NCBI GenBank assembly: GCA_900660155.1
Contig: CABFPE010000046.1
Coordinates: 128,288 to 192,287 of the forward strand
Reading direction: 5' to 3'
Source: Hofstenia miamia
Taxonomy: Eukaryota; Xenacoelomorpha; Acoela; Hofsteniidae
DNA: 64,000 nucleotides
Position 1 is the stretch's first letter. Each line of letters opens with the position of its first letter. The notes beneath the pieces are model-generated. The model was not told the DNA's origin and made no database searches. It saw nothing but the letters and a program-made list of their open reading frames with translations. This document shows positions 14,401-28,600 of this stretch, one piece after another. Position numbers and translations under genes: made by a program.

Positions 14401-16634
14401 GAAAATCGAATTTCGTTGGTACACTTCCAGAAAATGTCTTCACAAAGAGTTGTATTTTTAGTAATTGTAAAACTTTCTCTTCGGATTGCATTAATCCACT
14501 TGTTTCTTGGAAATTTCAACTGAGATACATATTTAGTTTTGTTTCTTGCATGCTTGATCTGATATCCAGATTTGCACAATGGAACAACACAACATTTTTT
14601 GTTCTTGAGTTAAGCAATATAACAATCATACAATTTTAACAGTTTCAGAAATGATGTACATGTATACGTATTTTAATTGCTTAGAGGTTATTTCTTCATT
14701 TAAGATAAATATATTGCGGTAAATTTAGTTCATTTTTGACGAATGTGCTGTATTATATCATAATTTGCTTTAACCAATCAGACAATGGCCACCGCATTTT
14801 TCAACATGTGCAAATCGCCAAGCCGTCTTTATAGTAGGTCATGGTGTATTTCAGCCTATTATAGGCCGATAAATTTTTAATATAAAGGTATAACGTATCT
14901 ACAATGCGTGGTAAAAATGCATTAATTTTAAATAAAAATTGGGCTTATTGAGTAAGTTGGTAATAGAGAACCCATCTCCAAAAAGAAGTACAAGTTATCA
15001 AGGACGTTTTGGCCAAATTCAAATCAATTATTCGCACAGTTCTATCTCTCAGGGCATGTTAATTAGCAATATTTAGCCTCCACCTGGCCAGTTCAAGTGC
15101 GTTAATTAAAATTGGTAGAGATCGTCGTTGATGTTTTGTGTTTGTTTTCTATAGTACTACGAAGTTGAAGGTGTTTGTAGTCTCCACACAGAGATATTTG
15201 ACTGCATTCTTTTTTCTTTTGCTTGCTAGTGTTTATTCATGCTGTCACTTAAATTCAGTACTGTCACTCGCTACATGCAAACACATCATTATCTTTAAAA
15301 TTGATTGTCGACCGCACGCGGTTTTCAACATTTCGTTGGCGTGCACTGATGTTCTGGAATTTCGTCGAGAGATCAAAGCCTGGCAGGAAACCATTTACAA
15401 CATCTTGTTAACACCATTTCGCGTTGACTGTCCGCGTTTAGCTACGCTTGCGTCGAATCGCGCTTTGATCCGAACACCTTTCAAAAAATCGCATTCATAT
15501 TATTTTTAAATTCGTTTTATCTTCATCTTCCATCCATATCGAAAAAGCGCGTTTTTTTTCAAAATATCAAAACGTTGATATATAACGCGAAAATATGCTG
15601 CAATTTTATTCTTTCGACAAATTATGTAAACCGGGCAAACCAAAGAATATTTTCTGAAGATCACAAAATTTTTGTAATTGTGAATTTTAATCTGTTGTTT
15701 TAAAACCGTACATACAACACTACGTCAGTTGCCGCAGTCTCCAAAGAACCGCATAGTTTTATTGAAAATTTTTTTGAAAATTTACATGAGATTTGTATCA
15801 GGTATTTGTGATGTTTTGCCCAGAGATCATTTCTTTGCAAATCCAATTTTCTAAATAATTTTCATTTTAGAATGTCAACTGGATTATCACAAAGCTAAAA
15901 TGAGAAAGTGTGCTGACATACCAATGTGCATTCCGTCGCAGTTATGGTGCGATGGCGTTATTCATTGTCCAGATGGCTCCGATGAAAAGAGATGCCAAAA
16001 TTCCAGTAAGTTACATTCACTTTAAATCTTTATTTTTGCAAGATGTTTCAGTAAGCTCACATTTAAAAGTGGTGAGGTTGATAAATGTTAGAGTTACATT
16101 TCATTCCCAATGCTTCACTATCATAAGCCTAACCAAACGTGGGGAAAGGCGTTTATTTTTCACTGAGCAATATGTCAGTTACATAATTTTGCTAATGAAT
16201 GGAAATGAAATGCAAGCATGCTATTATTTTGTTAATATTTTTCAACAATTTGTTTTTCGGGGTAGGTTGGGCCATGGTTGGTACAGTTCGGCAATAATAC
16301 TAACCTAACAATACTTTCTATTTTTCATATCGGTTGATCTGTGTGGGTTATAGGTATATCATCAACCTGGCCGGTTTTGCAACTTGGGAGAAATACATCT
16401 TAATTTGACAAATTGATTAGCTTTTTAGTTATATATATATATATATATATATATATATNNNNNNNNNNNNNNNNNNNNNNNNNNNNNNNNNNNNNNNNNN
16501 NNNNNNNNNNNNNNNNNNNNNNNNNNNNNNNNNNNNNNNNNNNNNNNNNNNNNNNNNNNNNNNNNNNNNNNNNNNNNNNNNNNNNNNNNNNNNNNNNNNN
16601 NNNNNNNNNNNNNNNNNNNNNNNNNNNNNNNNNN

Positions 16635-16672
<38 letters not shown>

Positions 16673-19600
16673 TACTACAAAAAGAATTACTCATAATTTC
16701 AATTGTGCCTCGAGTTAATACATTTTACCGGGTCAGATATCTCAACCATATCCACCCAATAATGGATTGGACACGGTGAGCATAGCACTAAAATATAAAA
16801 ATAGAACCGAGCTCCTTCCTTTCCAAATCCTGGTTACACTAACGTTTCTTAACAGCTTAAGATTGCCGAATAATGAAACATCATTTATTTGAATTCTGTA
16901 GTTTTCGATGCCCATTTCTCTTTCTCTTAAAAGAGCATGGGGTGAGCCACTCAAATTGCTTTCTCATATAAGTTATTGATGTTTGTTTAAACCTGTAGCG
17001 TTAACTGACATTGATAAATCGCCAATAACAACTACTAAATCGATGTGTAGGTTGTTCATGAATCACCAACAGTAACGAAATTTCAAACGCTTCTTGAATT
17101 TTATTGCGGGAATTTCTTTGTTAATTTTGATGAGAGTCCTATTGCCGCATTGACTGGTAACTCATTAATATCGATTGGGATGCATTTAAATAGAATAATA
17201 TTTTTGGTGTATTGTTATGTGTACTAGTTCATTTTCAGCAATGTTTGGATTGGGATAGCGAATATGACATTCGAGCATAGTTGGCGAAATTGTAACTTTT
17301 GTTTATGTTTTACAGCAGGTGTAAATGGGGAATAATTTGTGCGCTTTAATAAAATCCACTTCATACTCAAGTGGTAATCCAGAACCAATCGTGTTAATAG
17401 TCATTGCACAATGGGCATCTGTCTATCCTCTATTCTATACAATTCTTACCACACCTGTAAGCTATCTTCATTAAAATCCTGTTCTAAGTACAGGCACGAA
17501 TTAAAGTTTAGCAGCTGTACAATCGTCGTTCGCCAGCAATATACTTCCACCATTGCTCCATTGATTTTACTGCAATTTATTTGAATGGGAAATGTTTTTC
17601 CTTCTTGATTTTCCGATAATCCAATATTTTCATTAATTTCCCATATTTTTATTTACATTATAGAATGCACCCGAAAAGATTAGCACCTGCAGAACCAGTG
17701 CTGTTCGAATTAAGTCTTCAAGTCTAGAGGTCTAATAATGACCTCTAAATGATGCCGAAAGTCATTAATAAAATGTACAACTCACATTGAAAATCCTAAA
17801 ATTTGTCAATGTCAATTGAAATTTGAATGCAAACACTGTGTTATTAATATATTTTAAATGATTCCTGAATCATTTACAGTTGCAATTGCCATAATTTAAG
17901 AAAATGTTAAGCATTCCGGTTAGATGTAGTTTGCACGTTCCAACTGCGTCATGGTTTTAACATAGAAGGTGGGGTTATATCGATTTTTAATACAATAGAG
18001 CATTACCTAGCGAATCATTACAATTGTAGTAAAGAAGGGCATGCGAAATGGTTTGGTATTTCATTTTTTTATTAGAATCCGCATAATTACAATAGACGGC
18101 TCTTCTGTATAGATTCATTCTTACGTCATAGATTTCCATTTCCATTCATACTTGAATAATTTCTTCTTTACATTGATTTTTAATTCGGTGATGCCGCATT
18201 TTAAATGGAGCGAATTCTCAAAAAATTCTTTGACTGGTACAATGTGTTTTCTTTTATGGGAAAATCACTTTTATATTTAGGTTTGCAAAACAAAATGAAT
18301 CAAGATCAGCATAGGTTAATAGATTTTGAGCAATCTGCAACTAAGTATCAGGATAGGTCAGTGGCTGTGAAAGTGGGGAGAAGGGCAACCTTTCTAAATA
18401 TCATAGAAAAGTAACTTGCACCCCCTACCCAAAATTCGTTCCGCCTTCAACGTGATGGTTGTTGATTTCGGTTCCATGAAGTCAGTCACACCTTTGCGTA
18501 GGAGCTTTAAGGAATTGTGTGCTTACTTTTGGATCTACGTTTGGTCTCAGAGCTGTAAAAAAATATAGATTTTTTAATTTTTGGCTTTAAAAATACAATT
18601 ATCTATTTGACTTTGAAAATATAATAATTTTGTTAATTAGTAGGTGACAATGGAATAGGTGGCGCGAAAAAATGTTGGTTGTTACAGATTGCAAATATTT
18701 TGTTTCCAAATTTATCACATCCAACGCTTTTCATAGTTCTGTTCATTGCCTTTACTGTAATTTATTGTCACATCCAAAACTTATTTAGTAGTCTGTCTAG
18801 ATAGATAGTCACATTAATGCGCCGCTGGCACGGTTCGCACTTGAACGTTTTTCCACAAAGTTCAATAATGACTTCAGATCACCTCACCCTTTCCTCGCTT
18901 TTCATATTTTTTTTCATACGAGAAATAGAAATTAGTTGCTTTAGACAAAAATAGTATTTTTTTAATTTTACGCCCCTGGTTTTTTTGGTTAGCTTCATTA
19001 TATATTTCTTGCTAGTTTAATATTAACGTTATGAATTTCATTTAATTAATGCGAACTGACTCCAGTTTCTTTAAAGTTCTTTACAAAATAGACCATGACG
19101 TGAGTCATCGATTTTCCCGGTTCTTTTTGGTCTTAGGTTCTAACAAAGAAGCAAAACGCACACATTTGTTTCCAACTTGCTTCAGTTTTCAATTGATGTA
19201 AAAACAATATGTGCTATCTTATTGTAGCAACAGGTGCAGTGGACACATCGAATTATTTTTTCACAAACATTTATTTAATGAATTCGCCAACGTCATGGAA
19301 TCTCATCCAACTCTTTTTCCCTATAAAGTACAATTCTTTGATGTTTTAATTAATCAATTTAATGGAAAACCTAAATTTGCAATTATATTAACGATTTTAT
19401 CGTGTCAAACGTCTATGACATTAAATTAATATTTATATCAGTTATATAATGCGCTCAAATTAAATTCAGTTATCCGTTAGCAAATGCCTAATGAAACTAC
19501 TCCGCAAAATATTATGCTTACTAGTTGTTAAGTCTAAGATAGACTTGACATTATTTTATTATTAGTTGTTTATATCATTATAGGTCTTTAGTTAATAAGT

Positions 19601-22600
19601 GAATTTTTAGAACCAATATCACAAATTGCCTGCCAAACTGGGTCTTGCGCCCATAGCTGCTTTAAACATGGTGAATGTACCTGCATGAATGACTTTGTTC
19701 TAGACACAGCAAAAGACAACAGATCTTGCATTCCACGATCAGGTGAACGTAAGTAACACGTTTTCTTTAAATATCAATCCCATTTATTTCAGAAAAGTAA
19801 TTGAAATAAGAATGTTCTGTAATAAATGCATAAATGTGCACGATTCATAAAGTTATTGAATTTAGCCTTGTGTGACCTGGGGTTTTTTACTTTGCTAGTC
19901 TTTGCAAGGAATGTAAGAATTTGCCAAAATATTCTTCGAATCGGCGCTATCAAATTGTATGCTCAGAAATGGGATGCCGTCATTATATTTTTATCAAGTC
20001 ATCAAATCTCAAAATTTGGATATAGTTGATGCTTAATCGCAACTTATCAATCAAAATTTCGATTGACAAACCGCTTTGTAATGATCAGATAAAATAGATT
20101 AAATTTGTTAATCTTTATTAGGGGATTCTATTTCACCTGATCTTTCATTTTCAAATTTTGCACTCATATAAATTATATATATTTTGAGACTTGCATCACA
20201 GGCGTGTAGTACGGTTACTGACAAAACTACCAGTCGATTTCTTATCACAGCGGCCTGCTACCGCACTAATTTTACATTAACATTTGCAAATATAATTTCA
20301 AAAATTTCTTCAAATGCCTCATTGTTTTAGGCGTTTTCGGTGTCGGCTTTTTGCCTTCTAGCGGTATTAATATAAAGTTATTCAAGAGAAAAATCCCTAT
20401 TTAAAATATATTTTCATAACATTAATTTAAGTTTTTAATCCAGTAAAACAAAATTAGGCTTTAACTTTTTGAGTTTGCTCCAATAAGACTGCAGCGTTTC
20501 TTGGAAATTTAATTATAGGTGACTGTCACATGTTCCTCCCGGCCTAATTAATAAATGAATCCTATCATGTAGCAAAAAATGTCGGTTAAAAATCGAAAAA
20601 CACCGTTTTCATTTTTTTCTCTATTCGTGTTAGTTTTTTTCGATGTAACGCCTTGCAGCACTTAGAAATGGTATATATATTTACTTATTAAGCTTTCCAA
20701 AATCTGAATTTAACTTCATTAAAAGACAGGCAAATTTTAACTGTTTAACTTAATTAATCCGTAGCACAGTAAAGAAGTAAGATATAATGTTCAAAAGAAA
20801 TGGAATTTTTGACGCAATTATTTTTTACTTTTCATTTGTTTTATGGAAAAATGTTATATTAAGGGCGGTTAAATGTCAATAGAACCATATTTTAAATAGA
20901 GTTGCAAAACCTTCTAAAAAACAATGCCATATTCAAAACTACAAGGGTTAAGATTAGAATAGCGTTTTTAGATAATGTAAAAATCATCTTTTTATGCGTA
21001 AATAAGGTTATTAAGTCATATTTATCAAAATGGGGCTATATTAGTCCTAATCTTCTTTTATTAAGGCAAATGGATAATTTTCAATCTCACTAATTATTGT
21101 TTTAATTACTATCGACATGGGCGATTTCTTGTTGATGTGGTGTGTACATTACTAAACATTACGTAGTTTAGCTGTCCTTTTTTTATCAACGTTTATTTCT
21201 TCTTTTAGTCAATGCAGTGTTTCAAATCCGAGATTTGTTTAAACATCTCGTTGAAAGGCAATCCTGTTACGAGAAAATTTCTTGTTTTGTCAAAACAATT
21301 AGGGTTACATTAATAAACACTTGAAAATGAACGATGACAATTATAATGAACTTAGACTTAGCTGAACTGCCTCCGGCATCATTTATGTATAATTTTGGTA
21401 GCATGTCTATAGCTGTGAGCTATTATTTTGATAGATTATATTAACAGTCATGTTTCACCAGTTCATTGTTTCACATTTTTAAGTCATGAAAAAATCGCCC
21501 CATGTATATTTATTCTAGGTCATGAGAAATTGATCATTTTTTCTCACCTATTTTAATGTACAATTTTCTACTGGAAAACTAAGCTTTTTAGTTTATAAAT
21601 GCATAGTTGTGAATTTTGATATTAATAGATGATAATTTTCAGAATCTAAAATTCCACGACACCTTAACTGACAAATTGTCAATATTTATTGACTGTAATT
21701 GAATGGGCATGGGCGAATTCCTCTTCCGATAATCAGTTTGAAATGTCTCTGTATTAATTTTGAATTCTCTTGTATAATAAATATCACAATGAAATAAGTA
21801 AGCCCATCCTTCAGCGGTTTTCCACTTGTCCGTTTTGCTTTAGTTATCCTGTCCCCCGAAGCGCACACTTGTTTATAAGTGATTTTTAAGTAAAACTAAT
21901 AAACTGTTAACAAACACTAGTAGTTGTGTGAATTTTTTAAGAATTGACAATGATATCGGTGGATGTCGTTGTTAACTAGGAACCACTTATTAGTCATAGC
22001 AAGTTGTCCATAGGGTTGTATACAATTGTTAATTTGTCATTTGCGCTATTGTATTAAGAATGGCAATATTGACTGGATAAATAGCATAATACAAATGACT
22101 TGAAGAGTGATGTTCCTTTTGGAAATTTTGTTTGATTTAAAACTGGTTTACACAATTTATGAAAACTGCATCCGCTTCCATTTGACTTCACACAATGGTT
22201 TATGATAAATGCTGTTCTGAAAGTTTTGTAAAAATTATAATCTTCTTTTCACTGATATTGCACAAAAGCATTGTTGAAGATTTGAAAATCACTTAATTGT
22301 GATAAGGATTTATCTATATCTTCATTTTCGTTTGAATTTTCGTTAAGCTTTTCTTGAAGTTTAATAATTGTGGAAGTATTAGGTGTTTATGTAACCAAGC
22401 GTGTCTGTATTTGTGGATATCTGATTTTTATCTAGCATATAATAATCATTTTCAGTATCTGATTTATTTTCCTTGAACATTAACTTCTAGTACTGAAGAT
22501 TCCTACATGCATTTTAACTAGAGCATGAATAATGGTCAACCAGTGTGAAAATGTACTCTTTGACTTTTCGCGCAGTGTTGCTCTTGCATACATCTAGGGA

Positions 22601-25600
22601 GGTTATAGATGAATGAATTTAACAAATCCATTGAGTTATGTAAATGCAATCATAAGGAACTGATAGGTTTTAACTGATGTTACGCATCATGTTTTATGCT
22701 AAGTGAATTTTTTATTATGAAACCGCATGCCAGTCAATGTTCGCTCCTCCGCAAAGTTCTATCGCCTTTCTCCACCCTGGAGAATGCTAGAGAGTTGAAT
22801 ATCTGATGGTGATTTTTGTAATGTCAATGTCCACCGCGCAATGCAGACTACCTCGACATCCCACGCGAAATGTGTCGTATTTTTAGCTGACATCAAACCA
22901 TCGCAGTTTCCAAATTAAGTTTATTATATTTAGCTAATTTTGTGAATGCGTCACTCTTTCATTAAACTTATGAGTTTTTAATGCTAAACTGGTGATTTAA
23001 TAATTGAATTGTTAAATTTATATTCGATTGTGAGGAATTTTGCGTTGTCTAACTCGTTCATTACATTTTTTAATTTACAGTTGGAGTTTTCAATTTTCCA
23101 CGTACATTTTTCATTACTCTCTAAAATTATAAAATTTATTAACAATTCATTTTTGGAATCTCATTTTATTAGTTCAACTTTTAAATTCCATATTATTTTT
23201 TTCATACGGATTCAGAGGTGGAATTGCACAGGGTTTATAATAATTAACCATGAAACTTAATTTTATTTCAAAAAATGTTAATTTTAAGTACAAATTATAA
23301 GTTTTCATTTTTATCAATTTAACACCAACAGGATGAGGAAATCGCGTTTGAGTTGTGTTTTAAGTTCTTTGCCCTGCTCTACCTCTCCATGCATTCATGA
23401 ATTGGAGAGTATACTAAATTTATTCATAAAATCCGCAAAGGATGTTATTTTTATAGAGTTGTGTTTGAAAGCATAACAAATTTAATTAGCGTACAATAGG
23501 CCATCAGAGTTCGGTGACCGCTTTTAATTGGTATTGTTCGTGATTGTGTAATCAAGTAGCGCATTCAATTTAATAGTAAATATTTTGCATTTTACGCAAT
23601 TAGTCAAATGTTTCACAAGACCTTAAGTACAAACAAACAGGCTCAAATTTTTCAGCGTGCTAATTCTTACAATTTTTCATTTATAAGATAGAGTTGTTAT
23701 TCTACTAGTAGTAGATTGTCCCGATTTTGTTTTGGGACCGGACAAAACTCTTTTTGCAACTGGGGGAACTGTTCAAAAATAGTTGAAAGACAGATTTAAT
23801 AACGTTTGATTCATTACATATTTTGCAAATTCTCTTCACATCATTTGCAAAGCTAGGACTGGGCTGAGAACTAGTTGCATTCGAGGTCAAACCAATTGGT
23901 TGGGATTAATATTTTATAGTAATGATAGGAAAACAAGATTAATATGTATATGATTACTTTTCATTTCTTGTTTCAGCAAATTTAAAGAAGTATGAAAGAA
24001 ACCGATAACAATCGGACAGTTTCCAACTCTGGTAGGAAAAAAGAGCATCCACTTTTAGGTTTAAACTTTTGGGGCGTTATTACTTAACTTTTTAACCCCG
24101 AATAATGCAATTTGTAAATTGCCGTTGCCATAGAAAATGCAAAATTAATCTAGGCATTTTTTGAAAATATATATACTGATTTAAAATACCTTAATTTTTC
24201 ATTCAAGAAAGTCACGCATATACATTTAAATTATGTTTTTTGGCACTATCTAGTCCCATGTGCGTGCCTTTGGAGCATGTTGAAGGCATTTTGAGTATAT
24301 AATTATTTAACAAGAAGCAGTGAATTGCGATTGATGTAAATTCGTCCTTGTGTGGCGTTGTTTATGCTTGACGCTTTTTGAATGCCGTTCATTAATAGAT
24401 TTTCATTAGCATCGAGAGTTAAAAGTGTTAGTCTTGAAATTTATTACCAAACTCCCACTCGATTCTACAAAAAATTATCGACCAGGGCTGACAAGAATTT
24501 TTTCAATTCAGTTACTCACTCACGTGGGACCGATGAGTCAGTAAAAAAGTAATTTTCTCCCATTAATTAGCTTTTGGAATTAGAAGTGAATTCATTAATA
24601 AATGGATGCATGAATTTAAAAGATTGTTATTCGTTTATAAATTAGATTTTGGGATACACTGCAAAGAGACTGATGCCTTAACTTTAGTTGGATTTAACCG
24701 TCAAAAACTCAATGTTAATGTAATCAAAGCATTAAATATTGTAGTCTAAGAAATCTTTCTGAAAATTGATAACTTCTAAAATATGAGAAAAAATGATTTG
24801 AGTGAATATACAAGGAATATTACATTACAACGATTAGTACATAACATTAAAAAGAATTTTTCAGACAATGAAAACAAACTTTAGTTTTCTGTTTGACCTG
24901 AAAAGGAAAAAAGAATCTTCCGTTACTAATGTTTTTTTCTTTGTAATCAATATAAGTGTTTCTATTTTAAACTTCGTTTTCATAATTTTTGTAGTAGTAG
25001 TAAAAGATTTTATTAAAATCTTAGTATTTGTTTTATAGTATATTAGTTTCTTTAGGTATATTTTCAATATACATTTTTAATTATGATATCTTCCTTCATA
25101 AAGTTGATCTTTGTATTCCTATTGATATTATTGGCCATTTTGGAAACTATTAAATTATAAATTTATAGATGATTGCAGGCAAAGCTTCTTCATATTATAC
25201 AAGGCGTTCTCATTCCTTCTAAAAAATACGTAGTTGACAAAGGGGATGTAAACCTTCCTTTATCAATATAGAACGTTTGATGTAACATTTTGTAGAATAA
25301 AATGCGGTCTTCATAATCTCGCTGAAGAAGTATTGGGATTAGCCTAAAGATCTAATTCACGTCATGTAAACTGGAACAAAAGTATACGAAATATTTGTTA
25401 ATTAGGTAGTTTAATCCATTCGTAGTTTACCGTTACTGCATTACTTTCTTAAATCGATAATAAAGAAAACGTGAAGCCCCTTAATTCCTTTACATATTTT
25501 ATGACTTGATGGATACGTCATAGTCTATTCTGTGAATTTGAAAAATGGTTAGGGAAAGCTAAAAAATTTATAGATCATCTTTTGTTGATTATTGATTTAC

Positions 25601-28600
25601 TGTCCTGGATAAAAGTCAAAATTAGCAGTTTCCAATTTATTGTCCACTGTTTATTGTTTCTCATTGCAATTCCAACATAAATTTGGAACTTAATATCAGA
25701 ATATTTGTAGATAATTACAAAATAATGCTCTATTACAAGATCGTCTCACTAAGTAATAGCTTCTACACGTGCCCATCTTTGAGGTGAACGATCAAAGTTT
25801 TCCAGCCTTTTAAAGTTCCCGAATATTGCTATTAATTACAATGAGTTGTCATTATAAAGGGAGTGATTTTGAATCTACTTAATTTTAAATCTTAGAATTC
25901 ATATTATAATGGAATGTCAGTGAGAATAATTTTTGAATATTCACCCACACAATTTTGACTTTCTTCCTTCAGGTTATTATTTATTCTTGTATATAAACAC
26001 TATTTATTCCCTGAACAACCAGTATAAGTAATTTCTCTGTGGATATTACATATCGAGTTCTTTATTTGAACATTTGGTTTACAAATTTTCTAATGATGCA
26101 ATTTTTTTATGTGCATAGTGCACTGGTAGTATTGAATCAAAATTTGGTTTTTTTTAGAATTTCAATTTTGTAAAAATACTGCTATCATTACTTAACAATT
26201 ATATAGTTTGCGAAATATAGTTATGCATAATTATATAATTATTTCTCGATCAAAAAATTATATACAATTGTATATAGTTATATCCTACCGATTTGTGCAA
26301 TCGGCCCTACATCCAGAAAAGCGAGTTCAGTAAAATATACAGTACATATATGCACTAAATGGCCGGAATTTTAACGGCACGTTTAAGTACGTCAGGTTTT
26401 TTAACATCTTTTATTCATATTAAAGAAATAATTGCAATTCGTTTTTACCATTGTTTAATAATATAATGAACAAAATATATTAAAGTACAATATAACATAA
26501 TTATAATAGAATGATAGAGCAATATATAGTTATATAATTATTTCCTAAAGATAAAAAAATGTTATGTGACAATTTAAAAAAATTCTTTTGCGTTCACCTC
26601 TTTATTTTTATACTGATTAGGTTATTATCACGTTAAGAGCTGCATTAAGTTAGGATTTTTATGAGCAACCTCATCTTGTTGTATACAAAAGCTTTCTTAT
26701 TATAAGCATAACCTTGATGATTTTAACGCCTGCATTGTTGATTCCAAGAAAAATATAACGCAGGGATATTTTGAATATTCTTTGAAGTAAGTGTTTTATG
26801 AGTACGCTTCCAACAAGCGTATGACACTTGCAGTACACGACCAGTTAGCGTTTGTAGTTTTAAACAGTCAAGATTATTAGGATTTCCTTGTAGACATGGC
26901 GGCTTTTCTTACCTTGTTGCTTCCATTCTTAATAATAAATCGCTAATTTCCTAACCACGGGAGAGTAGAAGTAAATTGGATTATGTAATTATTTCGTCTT
27001 TTTGATAAAATATCTATTTCATATCTATATTAGATCAGCTTGTGTTGGTTCAAGCAAGCGGAATATCCAATCCTTTTAATTGTTTAATGCATGCCAACAT
27101 TTTCCGCACTTGATTTTGATATTCACTTAATTCTCCTTTCGTGGTTTTTTTCCAACACCTTCACATGAAACAATCATCCAACATGACATTCTTTAGGAAA
27201 TTTTTTAGCTCGTTTAAAACTCCACAGGGTGTCCATAAAGTCTGGACACAATTAAATTTCTTAATCGATTTCTTCACTGTTTAAACAATTAAACTTCTTC
27301 TCGGATGAAGTACATTAAGTTTCATTTCATCTGCTATCATCCGATATGAACATCCTTTATAGCCACTGAGAACTATCAGTTTAACTCTTTCTTGAGGTAT
27401 GGTATCCTTTGTGCAGACGCTTTTATTGCATTTTGTTGTTAAATGTACTGCAAGATACGAGTACAGCTCAAATTAATTGCACTATAAACGTCACAAATTA
27501 TATTTTTGCAATCTAATATATTATGTCTTTGATTTCTAGCATTTCAGATCAATTTTTGCATTGTAAATTCGAATTATATCAAAACTAGCACTTTTAATGG
27601 GATTTGGACAAAATTTGAACATGAATATTTCTGAAACCCATGAGTAGTCGTACTAAACTTTGTGAATATACTAAACTTTCACACTGATTACGATTTATTG
27701 CATTTTGTTGTTAAATGTACTGCAAGATACGAGTACAGCTCAAATTAATTGCACTATAAACGTCACAAATTATATTTTTGCAATCTAATATATTATGTCT
27801 TTGATTTCTAGCATTTCAGATCAAATTCGAATTATATCAAAACTAGCACTTTTAATGGGATTTGGACAAAATTTCTGAAACCCATGAGTAGTCGTACTAA
27901 ACTTTGTGAATATACTAAACTTTCACACTGATTACGATTTTTTGCATTTTCTCTATACCATGTATATTTATGGAAAGTTTTTAGGGTTACTTTCACAATG
28001 GAAAAATTTATATCCTCATACTAAAAGTCAAAGTTATACTAAAGAACATTGCAAAAATAACTTAAGTTTATTGTGGAATTTATTTGAACACTACTGCATG
28101 TACTTGTATATAATACTAATTTAGAATCGACTGCTTTCACAGATAAACGAGATTAGAATGTCACTTTAGAGGGTATGTAAGTTGATTTTGAGCACTTATA
28201 GTTTAATTAATCGAAGCTCTGTAGGCCCTTTCGCACACCTCTTGCTGTTTTCATTGTATGATGCTGCATTAATTCATAAATTGTTTTTTGTTTTACGCTG
28301 CCCTTAGTGAAAATGATTCTGTTTAGAATAATAATATACCGCAGTTTTTTAATCTCTTAAATCAGATTAAAATCAGATTTTGACAATCAGTTTATTTAAA
28401 CGCTAGCATTACGAAAATCAACTTCAGTCTGAAAAAGTATGGAAAAATTTTTTATTAATGTTAGAATTTGGCTAGAAATATTCGAAGGCAGGTTTAGGAA
28501 ACCATTGTTTGCTATGATAAAATGAGATGAACTAAAGTATTTTATTTAAAATTTTAGTGGTATTTTGTATAAACATATTTAGAGAAATCCACAATATTTG

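Larger units (their letters stand above)
11673..14610 (-). mobile_element. P-element / THAP9-like DNA transposon remnant (element 1)
   Basis: Read on the minus strand, several blocks follow the order of P-superfamily transposases: a THAP zinc-finger-like block (14394-14608), a linker exon (13614-13823), a helical block with SPAAYEIARDHLPLPHSRLL (about 13210-13320), an RNase H-like core starting TFD (13146-13148) and continuing to DNNGVN and LFDVVQLIKTIRNN (12413-13148), then QDSLEKRFSRYRQMSGG and a C-terminal FIAGYIAHK with C-x2-C (11673-12416). The coding frame is interrupted by stops, by frame changes and by a local 180-bp duplication at an N. I could not find matching terminal inverted repeats or a target duplication, so the limits given are those of recognised coding sequence. 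Confidence 0.85.
9558..15870. other. LRP intron 2, with a P-like transposon on the minus strand
   Basis: Holds the P-element/THAP9-like remnant (about 11673-14610). A purine-rich ATGAA/GAAGG-type low-complexity patch lies at about 9890-10080. A patch at 15120-15500 looks less A+T-rich and has an open frame of 123 codons that I could not assign. Confidence 0.75.
19749..28582. other. LRP intron 4 (longest)
   Basis: 8.8 kb. Holds a Tc1-like remnant (27226-27420), a tandem duplication (27422-27947), and an A+T-rich stretch at 26200-26560 resembling the window's last 170 bases. No host exon recognised in the rest. Confidence 0.7.

Noticed and set aside
23705-23890. Minus-strand frame with C-x2-C, considered as a zinc-finger (BED/hAT) relic
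   Set aside because: The rest of the finger and any transposase blocks are missing.
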